Positions 9,913 to 18,211 of a stretch of 64,000 nucleotides of DNA are shown here, in pieces. The DNA is from Plantactinospora soyae (GTDB lineage Bacteria; Actinomycetota; Actinomycetes; Mycobacteriales; Micromonosporaceae). The notes below the pieces were generated by a model, which saw only the letters and a list, made by a program, of their open reading frames with translations, was not told the origin of the DNA and did no database searches. Each line of letters starts with the position of its first letter. Positions within the stretch are counted from its first letter, which is position 1. Where the stretch lies: the NCBI RefSeq assembly GCF_014874095.1, contig NZ_JADBEB010000001.1:186001-250000 (forward strand). The letters are read 5' to 3'. A program made the position numbers and the translations under genes.

Positions 9913-11033
9913 CCCGCCTCCAGAATCTCGGCCAGCGCGTCCACGAACACGTCGGTCGTCGCAGTGTCCCGTACCGCCACGCGCAGCCAATCCGTGCCCA
10001 GCCCCGGGAACGTGTCGCCACGCCGTACGGCGATGCCCCGCTCGCGCAGCGCCAGCCGTACCCGTGCCGCCCCCGGCAGGTGGATCAGGACGAACGCGCT
10101 CGCCGGGGTGCCCGCGACGCGTACCGGCGGAAGTTCACCCAGCCGGCGGACCAGGTACGCCCGTTCGACCGCGAGCCGCGCGGCGATCCGCCGTTCCGCC
10201 GCGACGGCGGTGGGGGTGGCGCAGGCCTGCGCCGCCGCGAGCGCGGGGGTCGAGACCGCCCAGAGCGGCTGTACGGCCGCCAGGCGCCCGATCAGCTCCG
10301 CCGGGCCGAGCAGGTAGCCGATCCGCAGTCCCGCCAGCCCCCAGGTCTTGGTGAGGCTCCGCACTACCACCAGACCGGGCAGGTCCCGCCGGCCGGCCAA
10401 CGATTCGGGCTCGGCCGAGGCGTGAGCGTCCGCGGCCGGGTCGACGGCGTCAGTGGGGTCCGGTGTCGGTTCGGGTGTCCCGACGGTGGAGTCGGCGAAC
10501 GCCTCGTCGACGACGAGCACCCGGCCCGGCCGGGCCAGTTCGGCCAGTACGGCGGCCGGATGGAGCACCGAGGTGGGATTGGTCGGGTTGCCGACGAAGA
10601 CCAGGTCGGCGTCGGCCGGTACCAGGGCGGGGTCCAGCCGGAAGTCGGTCTCCGGCGGCAGCAGTACCCGCTCGACCTGGTGTCCCGCCGCCCACAGCGC
10701 CGCCTCCGGCTCGGTGAACTGCGGATGCACGACGACCGGCCGCCGGGCGTCCCGCAGGGCCTGGGCGAGCAGGACGAATCCCTCCGCCGCCCCGGCCGTC
10801 AGCAGCACCTCGTCGGTGGGCCGGCGGTGGCGGGCGGCGATCGCGGCCCGGGCCGGTGCCGGATCGGGGTAGGCGGTCAGGGTGTCCAGGGCGGCCACGA
10901 TCGGCTCCCGCAACCAGGCCGGCATCGGCTGGCGCTGGACGTTGACCGCGAGGTCGAGCAGGCCGGGCGCGACCTCCGCGTCACCGTGATGGCCGAGGTC
11001 GGGCCCGGCGGGGGTGGGCGCGGGTGCCTGCAT
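9909..11033 (-). CDS. cobC: PLP-dependent aminotransferase-like CobC (Rv2231c type)
   Basis: This 374-residue fold-type I PLP enzyme resembles histidinol-phosphate aminotransferase and threonine-phosphate decarboxylase; actinobacterial members next to cobT are named CobC and are thought to supply the aminopropanol arm of cobalamin. The PLP lysine lies in SLTKTWGLAGLRIGYLL, and NPTNPTSVL and VVDEAFADS give the other cofactor contacts. An extra segment of about 30 residues rich in Pro, Asp and Ala separates DEAFADS from SLTKTW. It heads the operon; its ATG at 11033 follows a CAGGAT hexamer by 7 nt, compatible with a leaderless mRNA. Decarboxylase versus aminotransferase activity is undecided. 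Confidence 0.85.
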   Translation of the reverse strand: MQAPAPTPAGPDLGHHGDAEVAPGLLDLAVNVQRQPMPAWLREPIVAALDTLTAYPDPAPARAAIAARHRRPTDEVLLTAGAAEGFVLLAQALRDARRPVVVHPQFTEPEAALWAAGHQVERVLLPPETDFRLDPALVPADADLVFVGNPTNPTSVLHPAAVLAELARPGRVLVVDEAFADSTVGTPEPTPDPTDAVDPAADAHASAEPESLAGRRDLPGLVVVRSLTKTWGLAGLRIGYLLGPAELIGRLAAVQPLWAVSTPALAAAQACATPTAVAAERRIAARLAVERAYLVRRLGELPPVRVAGTPASAFVLIHLPGAARVRLALRERGIAVRRGDTFPGLGTDWLRVAVRDTATTDVFVDALAEILEAG

Positions 11034-11177
11034 GGGGATGATCCTGCCGGGGCGCCACCGGCAGCGGCCAGCGAGGCGGCCGGACGGGATCGGGGACCAT
11101 CGACGCGATCAGCTCCGGGACTGACACATTCGCGAATCTTTATCGTGTTTTGCCAGTCTTTATCATAGCTTGAAAAG
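11034..11177. promoter_or_regulatory. divergent promoter region cobC / PBP
   Basis: The 144-nt gap between the divergent cobC and penicillin-binding-protein genes carries TCTTTATC twice, at 11137-11144 and 11157-11164, exactly 20 bp apart, that is two helical turns. TATCAT (11161-11166) could be the -10 box for the plus-strand gene. I looked for a cobalamin riboswitch on the cobC side and saw no B12-box-like sequence. Confidence 0.35.
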
Positions 11178-13340
11178 GTGACCAATCCCACCCGCCCCAA
11201 CTCCGGTCGAATCGTGTACCTGCTCCGTGCCGGCCTCATCGCCGGTGTCGTCGTCGCGGCGGCGGCGTTCCCGCTGGTCGCGATCGGTGGACTCACCGCG
11301 AAGGCCGGCGCCAATCTGGTGGAGAAGACCCCCGCCGACCTGCTCGCCTCGGCTCCCGCCCAGACCAGCTACGTCTACGCCGCCGACGGCACGACCCTGA
11401 TCACCACCTTCTACGAGGAACACCGGCGGTACGTGCCACTCGCGCAGATGTCGCCGTACATCCAGCAGGCGATCGTGGCCTCGGAGGACTCCCGGTTCTA
11501 CGAACACAACGGGGTCGACCCCAAGGGCGTGGTCCGGGCCTTCGTCGCCAACCAGCAGGCCGGTGGCGTGTCCCAGGGCGCCTCGACCCTGACCATGCAG
11601 TACGTCCGGATGGCCCTGCGGGACAGCGCCAAGGACCCGTTCGAGGTCCAGCAGGCCACCGAGCAGACCCCGCTGCGGAAACTCCGCGAGATGCGCCTGG
11701 CGCTCGACCTGGAGAAGGAGACCAGCAAGGCGCAGATCCTGGAGCGCTACCTCAACTCGGCCTACTTCGGCCACCGGGCGTACGGGATCTACTCCGCGTC
11801 GGAGATCTTCTTCTCGAAGCTGCCGAAGGACCTCAGCCCGGTCGAGGCGGCCACCCTCGCCGGCCTGGTTAAGGCGCCCACCGCGTACGACCCGGCGAGC
11901 TCGGACCGGAAGGCCGCGACCGACCGGCGGAACTACGTACTCGACCGGATGCAGGCGATGGCCTACCTGTCCCCGCAGGCGACGGCGACGGCGAAGGCCG
12001 AGCCGATCCAGCTACGGCTGAGCAGCCCGCCCAACGACTGCATGTCGGTGCCGGAGGAGCGGAACAGCTGGGGCTTCTTCTGCGACTACCTGAAAACCTG
12101 GTGGAGCATCCAGCCCGCGTTCGGCGCCAACCCGCTGGAGCGGCTGGACAAGCTCCGTCGCGGTGGGTACACCATCGTCACCAGCCTCGACCCGAAGATC
12201 CACGATGCGGCCGAGCAGCGGGTGCTGACCGAGGAATCCGCGGGCAGCCCGTTCGCGCACGGCCTGGTCGCGGTCGAGCCGGGCACCGGGTACGTCCGGT
12301 CGATGGCGGTCAACCGGGTCTACTCGCTGGACCAGAGCGAGAACGGGGCACACTCGGACCCGAGCCGGCGCGGCCAGATGAAGGGCAACTATCCGAACAC
12401 TGTCGTTCCGCTGCTCGGCGGCGGCGGCCTCCCCGGCTATCAGGCCGGATCGACGTTCAAGATGTTCACGATGGTCGCCGCGCTGGACGCCGGGCTCGGC
12501 CTGGGCACCGCGTTCGACTCCCCGCACCGGATCGTGTCGATCTACCCGGACGGCAGCGGTGGTCCGACCGACTGCGGTGGATTCTGGTGCCCGTCGAACG
12601 CCAGCGGCGCGATGAGCGGCCGGCAGACCATGTGGTCCGGGTTCGGCAAGTCGGTCAACACCTACTTCGTCTGGCTGGAGCAGCAGGTGGGTGCGGAGAA
12701 CGTGGTCCGGCTGGCCGAGCGGCTGGGCCTGCAGTGGCGTACCGACATCGACAAGCGGCAGGCCTCGCCCAGCCAGGCGAACAAGTGGGGCTCGTTCACC
12801 CTCGGGGTCTCCGACGTGACGCCGCTGGAGATGGCGAACGCGTACGCCACGATCGCCGCCGAGGGCCGGTTCTGCGAGGCGCTGCCGGTGGTCTCGATCA
12901 CCGGTCCGGACGGAACGCCGGCGACGTACCGGAGCGGGTCAGGAATGGATCTTGAGATCGCCCAGCCCCGGTGCAACCAGGAGATCGATCCGGACGCGGC
13001 CCGGGCCGCCACCGACGCCGCCCGCTGCCCGACCGGAGACACTCCGGCCCGTGGCTCCTGTGGAGGCTGGTCCACCGCCGACCGGGTCCGGGGCATCGTC
13101 GGCCGGCCGGTCGCCGGCAAGACCGGAACCACCGACAGCGACCGGGCCGCCTGGTTCGTGGGATACACCCCGGAACTCGCCGTGGCGAGCTTCCTCTCCG
13201 ACCCGGACAGCCCGATGAACCCGGTCGGGTCGGGACAGGCGAACAAACCCATCGACGCGGTCGCGGGATTCCTCAAGGACGCGCTGAAGGACCAACCGGT
13301 CCGCCAGTTCAACCCACCGTCGGATCGGATCAGTGCCTGA
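11178..13340 (+). CDS. class A penicillin-binding protein (transglycosylase/transpeptidase)
   Basis: The 720-residue protein builds and cross-links peptidoglycan outside the membrane. It has a short cytoplasmic tail, one membrane anchor (residues about 12-40), a GT51 glycosyltransferase domain with the catalytic Glu in ASEDSRFYEHNGVD near residue 101, and a transpeptidase domain with STFK near 425, SVN near 492 and KTGTT near 648. All three penicillin-binding motifs are intact. The start is the GTG at 11178, with a weak GAAAAG upstream. It is transcribed away from cobC and converges with the GNAT gene. It resembles the PonA-type enzymes of actinobacteria; PASTA repeats are absent. Confidence 0.94.
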   Translation: MTNPTRPNSGRIVYLLRAGLIAGVVVAAAAFPLVAIGGLTAKAGANLVEKTPADLLASAPAQTSYVYAADGTTLITTFYEEHRRYVPLAQMSPYIQQAIVASEDSRFYEHNGVDPKGVVRAFVANQQAGGVSQGASTLTMQYVRMALRDSAKDPFEVQQATEQTPLRKLREMRLALDLEKETSKAQILERYLNSAYFGHRAYGIYSASEIFFSKLPKDLSPVEAATLAGLVKAPTAYDPASSDRKAATDRRNYVLDRMQAMAYLSPQATATAKAEPIQLRLSSPPNDCMSVPEERNSWGFFCDYLKTWWSIQPAFGANPLERLDKLRRGGYTIVTSLDPKIHDAAEQRVLTEESAGSPFAHGLVAVEPGTGYVRSMAVNRVYSLDQSENGAHSDPSRRGQMKGNYPNTVVPLLGGGGLPGYQAGSTFKMFTMVAALDAGLGLGTAFDSPHRIVSIYPDGSGGPTDCGGFWCPSNASGAMSGRQTMWSGFGKSVNTYFVWLEQQVGAENVVRLAERLGLQWRTDIDKRQASPSQANKWGSFTLGVSDVTPLEMANAYATIAAEGRFCEALPVVSITGPDGTPATYRSGSGMDLEIAQPRCNQEIDPDAARAATDAARCPTGDTPARGSCGGWSTADRVRGIVGRPVAGKTGTTDSDRAAWFVGYTPELAVASFLSDPDSPMNPVGSGQANKPIDAVAGFLKDALKDQPVRQFNPPSDRISA

Positions 13341-13344
13341 CCGC

Positions 13345-13432
13345 TGTCAGTGCGCCAGTGCGCCGCGTCAGGGCGGCAGGGCGGGCCGGCAGGGCGGGGC
13401 GGCAGGGCGGGGCGGCAGGGCAGTGCGTCAGG
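13345..13432. repeat. 13-bp GC-rich tandem repeat
   Basis: Between the convergent PBP and GNAT genes the unit GCGGGGCGGCAGG is repeated: exact copies at 13394-13406 and 13407-13419, near copies at 13381-13393, 13368-13380 and 13420-13432. No clear hairpin terminator is present here, so the repeat may be what separates the two transcripts, or it may be a neutral variable-number repeat. Confidence 0.75.
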
Positions 13433-13469
13433 GCGCCCGGGGGCCGGGCAGGGCATCGGGGCGGGGGCG

Positions 13470-14039
13470 TCAGTGCAGGTCGGCCGCGACCAGCGACCAG
13501 ACCTCCAGGTCGACCCGGCCGCTGTGGACGTACCCGGCGTTGCGCAGCAGCCCCTCGTAGGTGAAGCCGGCCTTCTCGGCCACTCGGCGGGACGCGGTGT
13601 TCCCGGGCGCCACCCGTAGTTCGAGGCGCTGGAAGCCGTGCTCCAGGATCAGTGCCACGGCCAGCGCGTCGACCGCCTCCGCCGCCATGCCGAAGCCGCG
13701 TGCCTCCGGCGCGATCGCGTACGACACCTCGGTGACCCGACCGGCCCAGTCCGTACGCTTCGTCCACAGGCAGCCGACCAACCGGTCGTCCTCGCGCCTG
13801 ATCACGCCGTAGTGATCGCCGTTGCCGCTGTCCCGCCGCTCCTGTGCCATCTCGGTGCACCAGGCCTCACCGTCGATCTGTCCGAGTTCCCGTTGGAACG
13901 GCAGCCAACGCTGGGTCTGCTTGTCGGCGAAGATCGCGGAAACCGGGTTCGCGTCGACGGCGCGCAACGGTCGTACGTGCACCCTCGGCGTCGACACGGT
14001 CAGGGTCGGAAAGCGGCGTATCGCCACCTCACCGCTCAT
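13470..14039 (-). CDS. GNAT family N-acetyltransferase (RimJ/RimL-like)
   Basis: This 189-residue acetyl-CoA-dependent acetyltransferase belongs to the RimJ/RimL branch, which acetylates protein N-termini or small amines. Visible features are the N-terminal TPRVHVRPLRAVDA strand, the acetyl-CoA loop region EARGFGMAAEAVDAL, and the C-terminal NTASRRVAEKAGFTYEG motif typical of the family. The start is the ATG at 14039. It lies 57 nt after cobB on the same strand and could share its transcript. The substrate is unknown. Confidence 0.85.
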   Translation of the reverse strand: MSGEVAIRRFPTLTVSTPRVHVRPLRAVDANPVSAIFADKQTQRWLPFQRELGQIDGEAWCTEMAQERRDSGNGDHYGVIRREDDRLVGCLWTKRTDWAGRVTEVSYAIAPEARGFGMAAEAVDALAVALILEHGFQRLELRVAPGNTASRRVAEKAGFTYEGLLRNAGYVHSGRVDLEVWSLVAADLH

Positions 14040-14096
14040 TCCGCCGACTCACCCCGCTTCCGCCGGGGCAGCACACGACTCCGCAGAGCCGGCCGG

Positions 14097-16274
14097 TCAC
14101 GTCGCCGGCCTCGCGGCCTGTCCGGCCTGCGCCGATCCGGCCGTCGGATCCGGTCCGGCCGCCCCTACCGGCCCGGCCGCGTTGACCGCCGGTTCGGAGC
14201 CGGCCCTGGCGCCTCCCGACGACGCGTCCGATCCGTTCGCGGTAGCCGTCGGCCGGTTGACACCGGTCGGCGGCGGCGGTCCATGGTCCGCAGGTGCCGT
14301 ACCCGACCCGGGCACCGTGGACGCACCAACCGGCATCGGCTGCGCCGGCGCGCCGGACGACGGGACGGCAGCCGGACCGGCAGCCCGCCCGCCCGTACCC
14401 CGCTCTGCGGCCATCCGGTCCGGCACGGCCCGCCCGTCGACGGCCGAGGCGTGCGGCCCGGCCGGCGAGGTCGGTACCGCGTCCGCCGGTGCGCCCGACA
14501 CCGACCTGGCCGGGAGTCCCGAGGTCGGGGCCACCAGCGGCGCGAACGCGGCCGGAGCGGGCGTGGGCGTCGGGACCGGCCGAGCCGGAACGGACGTACC
14601 GGCCGAAGCGGCCGGCGCCGCCATCGCCGGAACCGGCGCCCCGCTCGGGGCGGGCGTCCCGGCCGGAGCGACCTGTCCGGGCGAGCCGGCCGGAACACGT
14701 TGCCCCGGCACGCCGGGACCGGTCGGAGCGGCCGGACCCGCCTGGCCGGCCGGACCCGCCTGGCCGGCCGGACCCGCCTGGCCGGGCTGACCCGGCTGAC
14801 CGGCTTGGACGGGCTGACCAGGCTGGCCAGGCTGGCCGGGGGCGCTCGCGCCGGGAGGTCCGGCCGGCGCCGTCGGTCCGCTCTGCCCGGCTGGTACGGC
14901 CGAGGCCACGGCGGCGACCAGTCGGCTGGCGATGGCGGGGCTGCTCGCCCAGTGCAGGGTCAACTGGGAGGCGTGTACCCGCCGCCACACGAAGCCCTCC
15001 GGCGGCCCACCGCCCCAACTCCACGCCGGAGTCTGCCCGGACCGGGGAGTCAGCACCCCCCGGTGATGCTTGTAGCCGACCAACCTCGCGCCGAGCCGGG
15101 CCACCGGTGTCTCGGCACGGGCCGTCGCCTCGCGGTAACCGACCACGGTCCGGTCCAGGCTCACCCCGGTGGCGTCCAATACCCCGCACATCGGGCGCCC
15201 GTCGAGTTCGCGGGCCAGCCACAGCAGGCCGGCCCCCTCGGCGATCACCGGCCGACCGGTACGGGCCAGCTCCGCGACCGCGATGCACAGCCGGCGGTTC
15301 GCCGACAGCTCCTCGGCGTACGCCTCGGGAAGCGCGCCACCGATCACCAGGGCGCCGGTGTCGGCCGGCAGGGTCTCGTCGCGCAGCGGGTCGAAGGTCA
15401 CCACTTCGGCACCGGCCGCCGCCAGCAGCTCCGCAGTCTCCGCGTACGAGTACGACAGGGCCGGTCCGCCGGCCAGCACCACCACCGGACGCCGGGCCGG
15501 CGTATCGCCGCCCGCTCCGGACGGGTCCAGCTCGCCGAGCGCCTCCGTGGCCGACCACGCCGTCGCCGACACCCGGGGTGCCGACCGGGCCAACGCCAAC
15601 AGCCGGTCCAGGTCGACCGCGCCCGCGATCGCATCACCGAGCCGACGCACCCCCCGGTACGCCTCCACCCCGAGCTGCATCACCGGCACCACCCCGTGCT
15701 GGCGGGAGGGCAGCACGGAGGGCAGGTCCCGGCGACGCAGCGCCCCGAACACCGGTACGCCGATGTCGTCGAGCGCGTCGCGGAGCAGTTGCTCGTGCCG
15801 GTCCGAGGCGACCCGGTTCAGGATGACGCCGCCGAGCCACAGCATCTCGTCGTACGCCCGGAAGCCGTGCGCCAGCGCCGCGACCGACTGCCCCATCGAT
15901 CCGACGTCGATGACCAGCACCACCGGTGCGCGCAAAGTTGTCGCGATCGCGGCGGTCGAGTCGCTCTCGGGCCGGCCGGCGAGGCTGTCGAACAGGCCCA
16001 TCGTCCCCTCCACCACCGCGACCTCGGCACCGGTCGCGCCGTGGGCGAAGAGTGGCGCGACCCGCTGTGCGCCGACGAGTCGGGGATCGAGGTTGCGGCC
16101 CGGCCGTCCGGCGGCCATTCCGAGGTAGGCGGCGTCGGTCTGGTCGGGACCGACCTTGAACCCGGCGGGGTTCAGTCCACGGGCGGCGAGCGCGGCGAGC
16201 AGGCCGACCGCGATGGCGGTCTTGCCGTGCCCGGACGACGGTGCGCTCACCACTACGCGCGGCACGGCGATCAT
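14097..16274 (-). CDS. cobB: CobB/CbiA-like protein (cobyrinate a,c-diamide synthase family) with degenerate glutaminase domain and long disordered tail
   Basis: Family members amidate the a and c side chains of (hydrogeno)cobyrinate using ATP and glutamine. Residues 1-230 carry the ATP domain with P-loop SSGHGKT and VVEGTMGLFD; residues about 260-455 resemble the class I glutamine amidotransferase domain. Several signatures are altered: the catalytic-Cys motif AECAG reads AEGAG (Gly347, codon 15234-15236), GHEFH reads GYKHH, HASYLHxHW reads HASQLTLHW, and DYIDPGYH reads DQTDAAYL. Residues 456-725 are a Pro/Gly/Ala-rich tail with collagen-like GQPGQ/GQAGPA repeats. Start: ATG 16274 after GAGGAG. 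It may be a diverged paralogue rather than the working CobB; the canonical motifs are quoted from memory. Confidence 0.8.
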   Translation of the reverse strand: MIAVPRVVVSAPSSGHGKTAIAVGLLAALAARGLNPAGFKVGPDQTDAAYLGMAAGRPGRNLDPRLVGAQRVAPLFAHGATGAEVAVVEGTMGLFDSLAGRPESDSTAAIATTLRAPVVLVIDVGSMGQSVAALAHGFRAYDEMLWLGGVILNRVASDRHEQLLRDALDDIGVPVFGALRRRDLPSVLPSRQHGVVPVMQLGVEAYRGVRRLGDAIAGAVDLDRLLALARSAPRVSATAWSATEALGELDPSGAGGDTPARRPVVVLAGGPALSYSYAETAELLAAAGAEVVTFDPLRDETLPADTGALVIGGALPEAYAEELSANRRLCIAVAELARTGRPVIAEGAGLLWLARELDGRPMCGVLDATGVSLDRTVVGYREATARAETPVARLGARLVGYKHHRGVLTPRSGQTPAWSWGGGPPEGFVWRRVHASQLTLHWASSPAIASRLVAAVASAVPAGQSGPTAPAGPPGASAPGQPGQPGQPVQAGQPGQPGQAGPAGQAGPAGQAGPAAPTGPGVPGQRVPAGSPGQVAPAGTPAPSGAPVPAMAAPAASAGTSVPARPVPTPTPAPAAFAPLVAPTSGLPARSVSGAPADAVPTSPAGPHASAVDGRAVPDRMAAERGTGGRAAGPAAVPSSGAPAQPMPVGASTVPGSGTAPADHGPPPPTGVNRPTATANGSDASSGGARAGSEPAVNAAGPVGAAGPDPTAGSAQAGQAARPAT
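14695..14860. repeat. collagen-like coding repeat in the CobB tail
   Basis: An 18-bp unit containing GGACCCGCCTGGCCGGCC is repeated in tandem around 14727-14790, followed by degenerate GCTGACC and GGCTGGCC units to about 14850. Translated on the minus strand it gives GQAGPA and GQPGQP repeats. Such a tract is likely to vary in length between strains. Confidence 0.7.
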
Positions 16275-16535
16275 GGTCGGCTCCTCGGTACGCGGACACC
16301 AGCCCGATGCGGGCGGTGCGAATGACGATGACGACGGGCGGTGCTGCGGACGGTGGTACTGGCGAAACAGTGGTGCGGACGGTGGTGCTGGCGGACGGTG
16401 GTGCGGCGGAGCTGGTGCGGCCCGACCCGTCGATCGGACCGACGCGCGTGAGGATACCCGGCGGCGGGCGGCGGGCTGGACCGCCGAGCCGGCCACCTGG
16501 GGAACCGCCCTGGCGGTCCGGGTAACCTCATCGCT
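16275..16535. repeat. intergenic region cobB/SURF1 with degenerate GGTGGTGC repeats
   Basis: This 261-nt divergent gap contains a degenerate repeat built from GGTGCGGACGGTGGTGCTGGCGGAC-like units between about 16339 and 16420. The cobB start has GAGGAG upstream. On the other side TAACCT (16523-16528) lies 7 nt before the SURF1 GTG and is a likely leaderless -10 box. No riboswitch was recognised. Confidence 0.5.
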
Positions 16536-17420
16536 GTGTACCGGTTCCTGCTCACGCCCCGCTGGCTGGGCATTCTGGCCCTGACCCTGGCTGCGGCCGT
16601 GGTGATGGTGCTGCTCGGCAACTGGCAGCTCAGTCGCTACCAGGAGCGGGCGGCGATCAACGAGCGGATCGACACCACCGCGAAGGTGCCGCCGGTGCCG
16701 GTGGGCCAGGTCCTGCCCGCCCCCGCCGGTACGGCCGGTACGACGGGTCAGGCACCCCCGGCCGAGGCTGCCTGGACCCGGGTCACCATCACCGGGCGGT
16801 ACGACGACACGAACGTGATCCTGATCCGCAGCCGTACGGTCGAGAGCAAGGTCGGATTCGAGGTGCTCACCCCGTTGCTCCTCGCCGACGGCAGCGCCGT
16901 CCTGGTGGACCGGGGATGGATCCCACCGGCTTCCGGCGGCAGTGCGCTGGCCCGGCCCGAGGTGCCGGCCGCCCCGTCCGGCGAGGTGACCGTGGTCGGC
17001 CGGGTACACCTGTCGGAGAGCAAGCCCGACGCCGTCGTCCGTCGCGACGGCCGGATCGAGACCCGTCGGGTCGCCGTACCTGTCCTGGCGCGTGAGCTGC
17101 CGTACCCGATCTACCACGGGTACCTGCTGCTGGACGAGCAGACACCGGCCGCCGACCCGGTCTTCTCGGCGATACCGATCCGGCACGAGAACGACTGGCA
17201 GAACGGCGGGTACGTCGTCCAGTGGTGGCTGTTCGCGGTCCTGGCCCTGGTCGGGTTCGGCTGGGCGGCCCGCCGGGAGGCACACGGCGGCCCCGGCAAC
17301 AACGGCGGCGACCGCGACCGGGCAGGTCAGGACCGACTGGGCCAGGACCGGCTGGGCGGTCAGGACCGGCTGAGTGGTCAGGACCGGCTGGGCGAGCCGG
17401 CTCCCACTCCTCGCCCCTGA
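16536..17420 (+). CDS. SURF1 family cytochrome c oxidase assembly protein
   Basis: SURF1 proteins help assemble the haem-copper cytochrome oxidase in the cytoplasmic membrane. The 294-residue product has the family topology: an N-terminal helix (residues 10-28, LLTPRWLGILALTLAAAVVM), a large outer domain, and a second helix near 235-255 (VVQWWLFAVLALVGFGWAA). LGNWQLSRYQER and the C-terminal NGGYVVQWW match family positions. After the second helix comes a repeat tail of four GQDRL units. The GTG at 16536 lies 7 nt after TAACCT, so a leaderless start is likely. No oxidase genes are adjacent. Confidence 0.9.
   Translation: MYRFLLTPRWLGILALTLAAAVVMVLLGNWQLSRYQERAAINERIDTTAKVPPVPVGQVLPAPAGTAGTTGQAPPAEAAWTRVTITGRYDDTNVILIRSRTVESKVGFEVLTPLLLADGSAVLVDRGWIPPASGGSALARPEVPAAPSGEVTVVGRVHLSESKPDAVVRRDGRIETRRVAVPVLARELPYPIYHGYLLLDEQTPAADPVFSAIPIRHENDWQNGGYVVQWWLFAVLALVGFGWAARREAHGGPGNNGGDRDRAGQDRLGQDRLGGQDRLSGQDRLGEPAPTPRP
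17325..17391 (+). repeat. coding tandem repeat at the SURF1 C-terminus
   Basis: Four copies of a unit containing CAGGACCGGCTG, spaced 15-18 bp, encode the GQDRL repeats of the SURF1 tail. The varying spacing preserves the frame by adding Gly or Gly-Ser. Confidence 0.8.
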
Positions 17421-17554
17421 GCACGCCGGTTCGGCGTTGTTCGCTCCCCCGTTCAGTCTGATCCGGACGCCGGGCGCATACCTACCGATGTCGTGGCACG
17501 CCGGCCCGGGTTAGGGTCTGCGGAACGCGTGCTGACCCTGGGGAGGAGCCCGGC

Positions 17555-18199
17555 ATGAGCGTGGACCCGAGCGGGTCGTCGGAAGTTCCACCGCCCACGG
17601 ATCCGTGGCCGACCGACGCCTCGGTCTCGCCGGCATATCCGCCGACCGCACCCCTACCGCCGACCCCGCCGGCTCCGCCGTCCTCGTACCCGGGGACCGG
17701 CGACCCGTACGCCGCAGCGGCACCGCACCATCCGGTCCCGACGCAGGCGTACCCGGTCCCGACGCAGGCGTACCCGGTGCCGGGCCAGCCGTACCCGGGT
17801 GGTGGGCAGCCGGTCAGCGGCCTGCCGTGGCGACCGGCGGCCGGACCGGAACCAGTCATCGCGCAGATCGGTGAGATCGCGGTGACGTCGTCCACTGTGC
17901 GCACGCCGAGCGGCGAGATCCCCCTGGCCGGTACCCAGTGGCACGTCGCGGACTACTGGCAGAGCGAGCAGAAGACACCGACCTGGGCGATCGTCGTGGC
18001 GGTCCTCGGCTTCTGCGTACTGACGGTGTTCAGCCTGCTGTTCCTGTTGATCAAGGAGACCATCCACCGTGGCACGGTGCAGGTGACCGTGACCAACGGA
18101 CCGAGGCAGTACGTCGCCCGGATCCCCGTCACCAGCGAACCGCAGGTGCAGCAGATCCACCAGCAGGTCAACTACGTGAGGTCGCTGGCCGCAATCTGA
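17555..18199 (+). CDS. proline-rich single-pass membrane protein
   Basis: The 214-residue protein is of unknown function. Residues 1-95 are disordered and rich in Pro, Ala, Ser and Tyr, with TQAYPVP repeated twice; a folded stretch follows, then one membrane helix (about 148-170, WAIVVAVLGFCVLTVFSLLFLLI) and a short outer or inner C-terminal domain (VQVTVTNGPRQYVARIPV). This architecture recurs in actinobacteria as a conserved hypothetical. The ATG at 17555 has GGGGAGGAG upstream and TAGGGT (17512-17517) as a possible -10. It converges with the DNA ligase gene, 12 nt away. Confidence 0.8.
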   Translation: MSVDPSGSSEVPPPTDPWPTDASVSPAYPPTAPLPPTPPAPPSSYPGTGDPYAAAAPHHPVPTQAYPVPTQAYPVPGQPYPGGGQPVSGLPWRPAAGPEPVIAQIGEIAVTSSTVRTPSGEIPLAGTQWHVADYWQSEQKTPTWAIVVAVLGFCVLTVFSLLFLLIKETIHRGTVQVTVTNGPRQYVARIPVTSEPQVQQIHQQVNYVRSLAAI

Positions 18200-18211
18200 A
18201 CGTACCGACCG

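Noticed and set aside
8699-10021. Very long open frame continuing upstream of cysG to 10021
   Set aside because: It overlaps cobT completely in another frame and is Arg/Gly-rich; the true start is the ATGA overlap at 8698.
14029-15558. Open frames of 300-900 residues on other frames of the 13.6-16.3 kb region
   Set aside because: They are Arg/Pro/Gly-rich mirror frames of the repetitive cobB tail and contain no recognisable domain.
16275-17285. Open frame extending CobB upstream through the SURF1 gene
   Set aside because: It is antisense to SURF1, and the CobB domain starts exactly at the ATG 16274 with GAGGAG before it.
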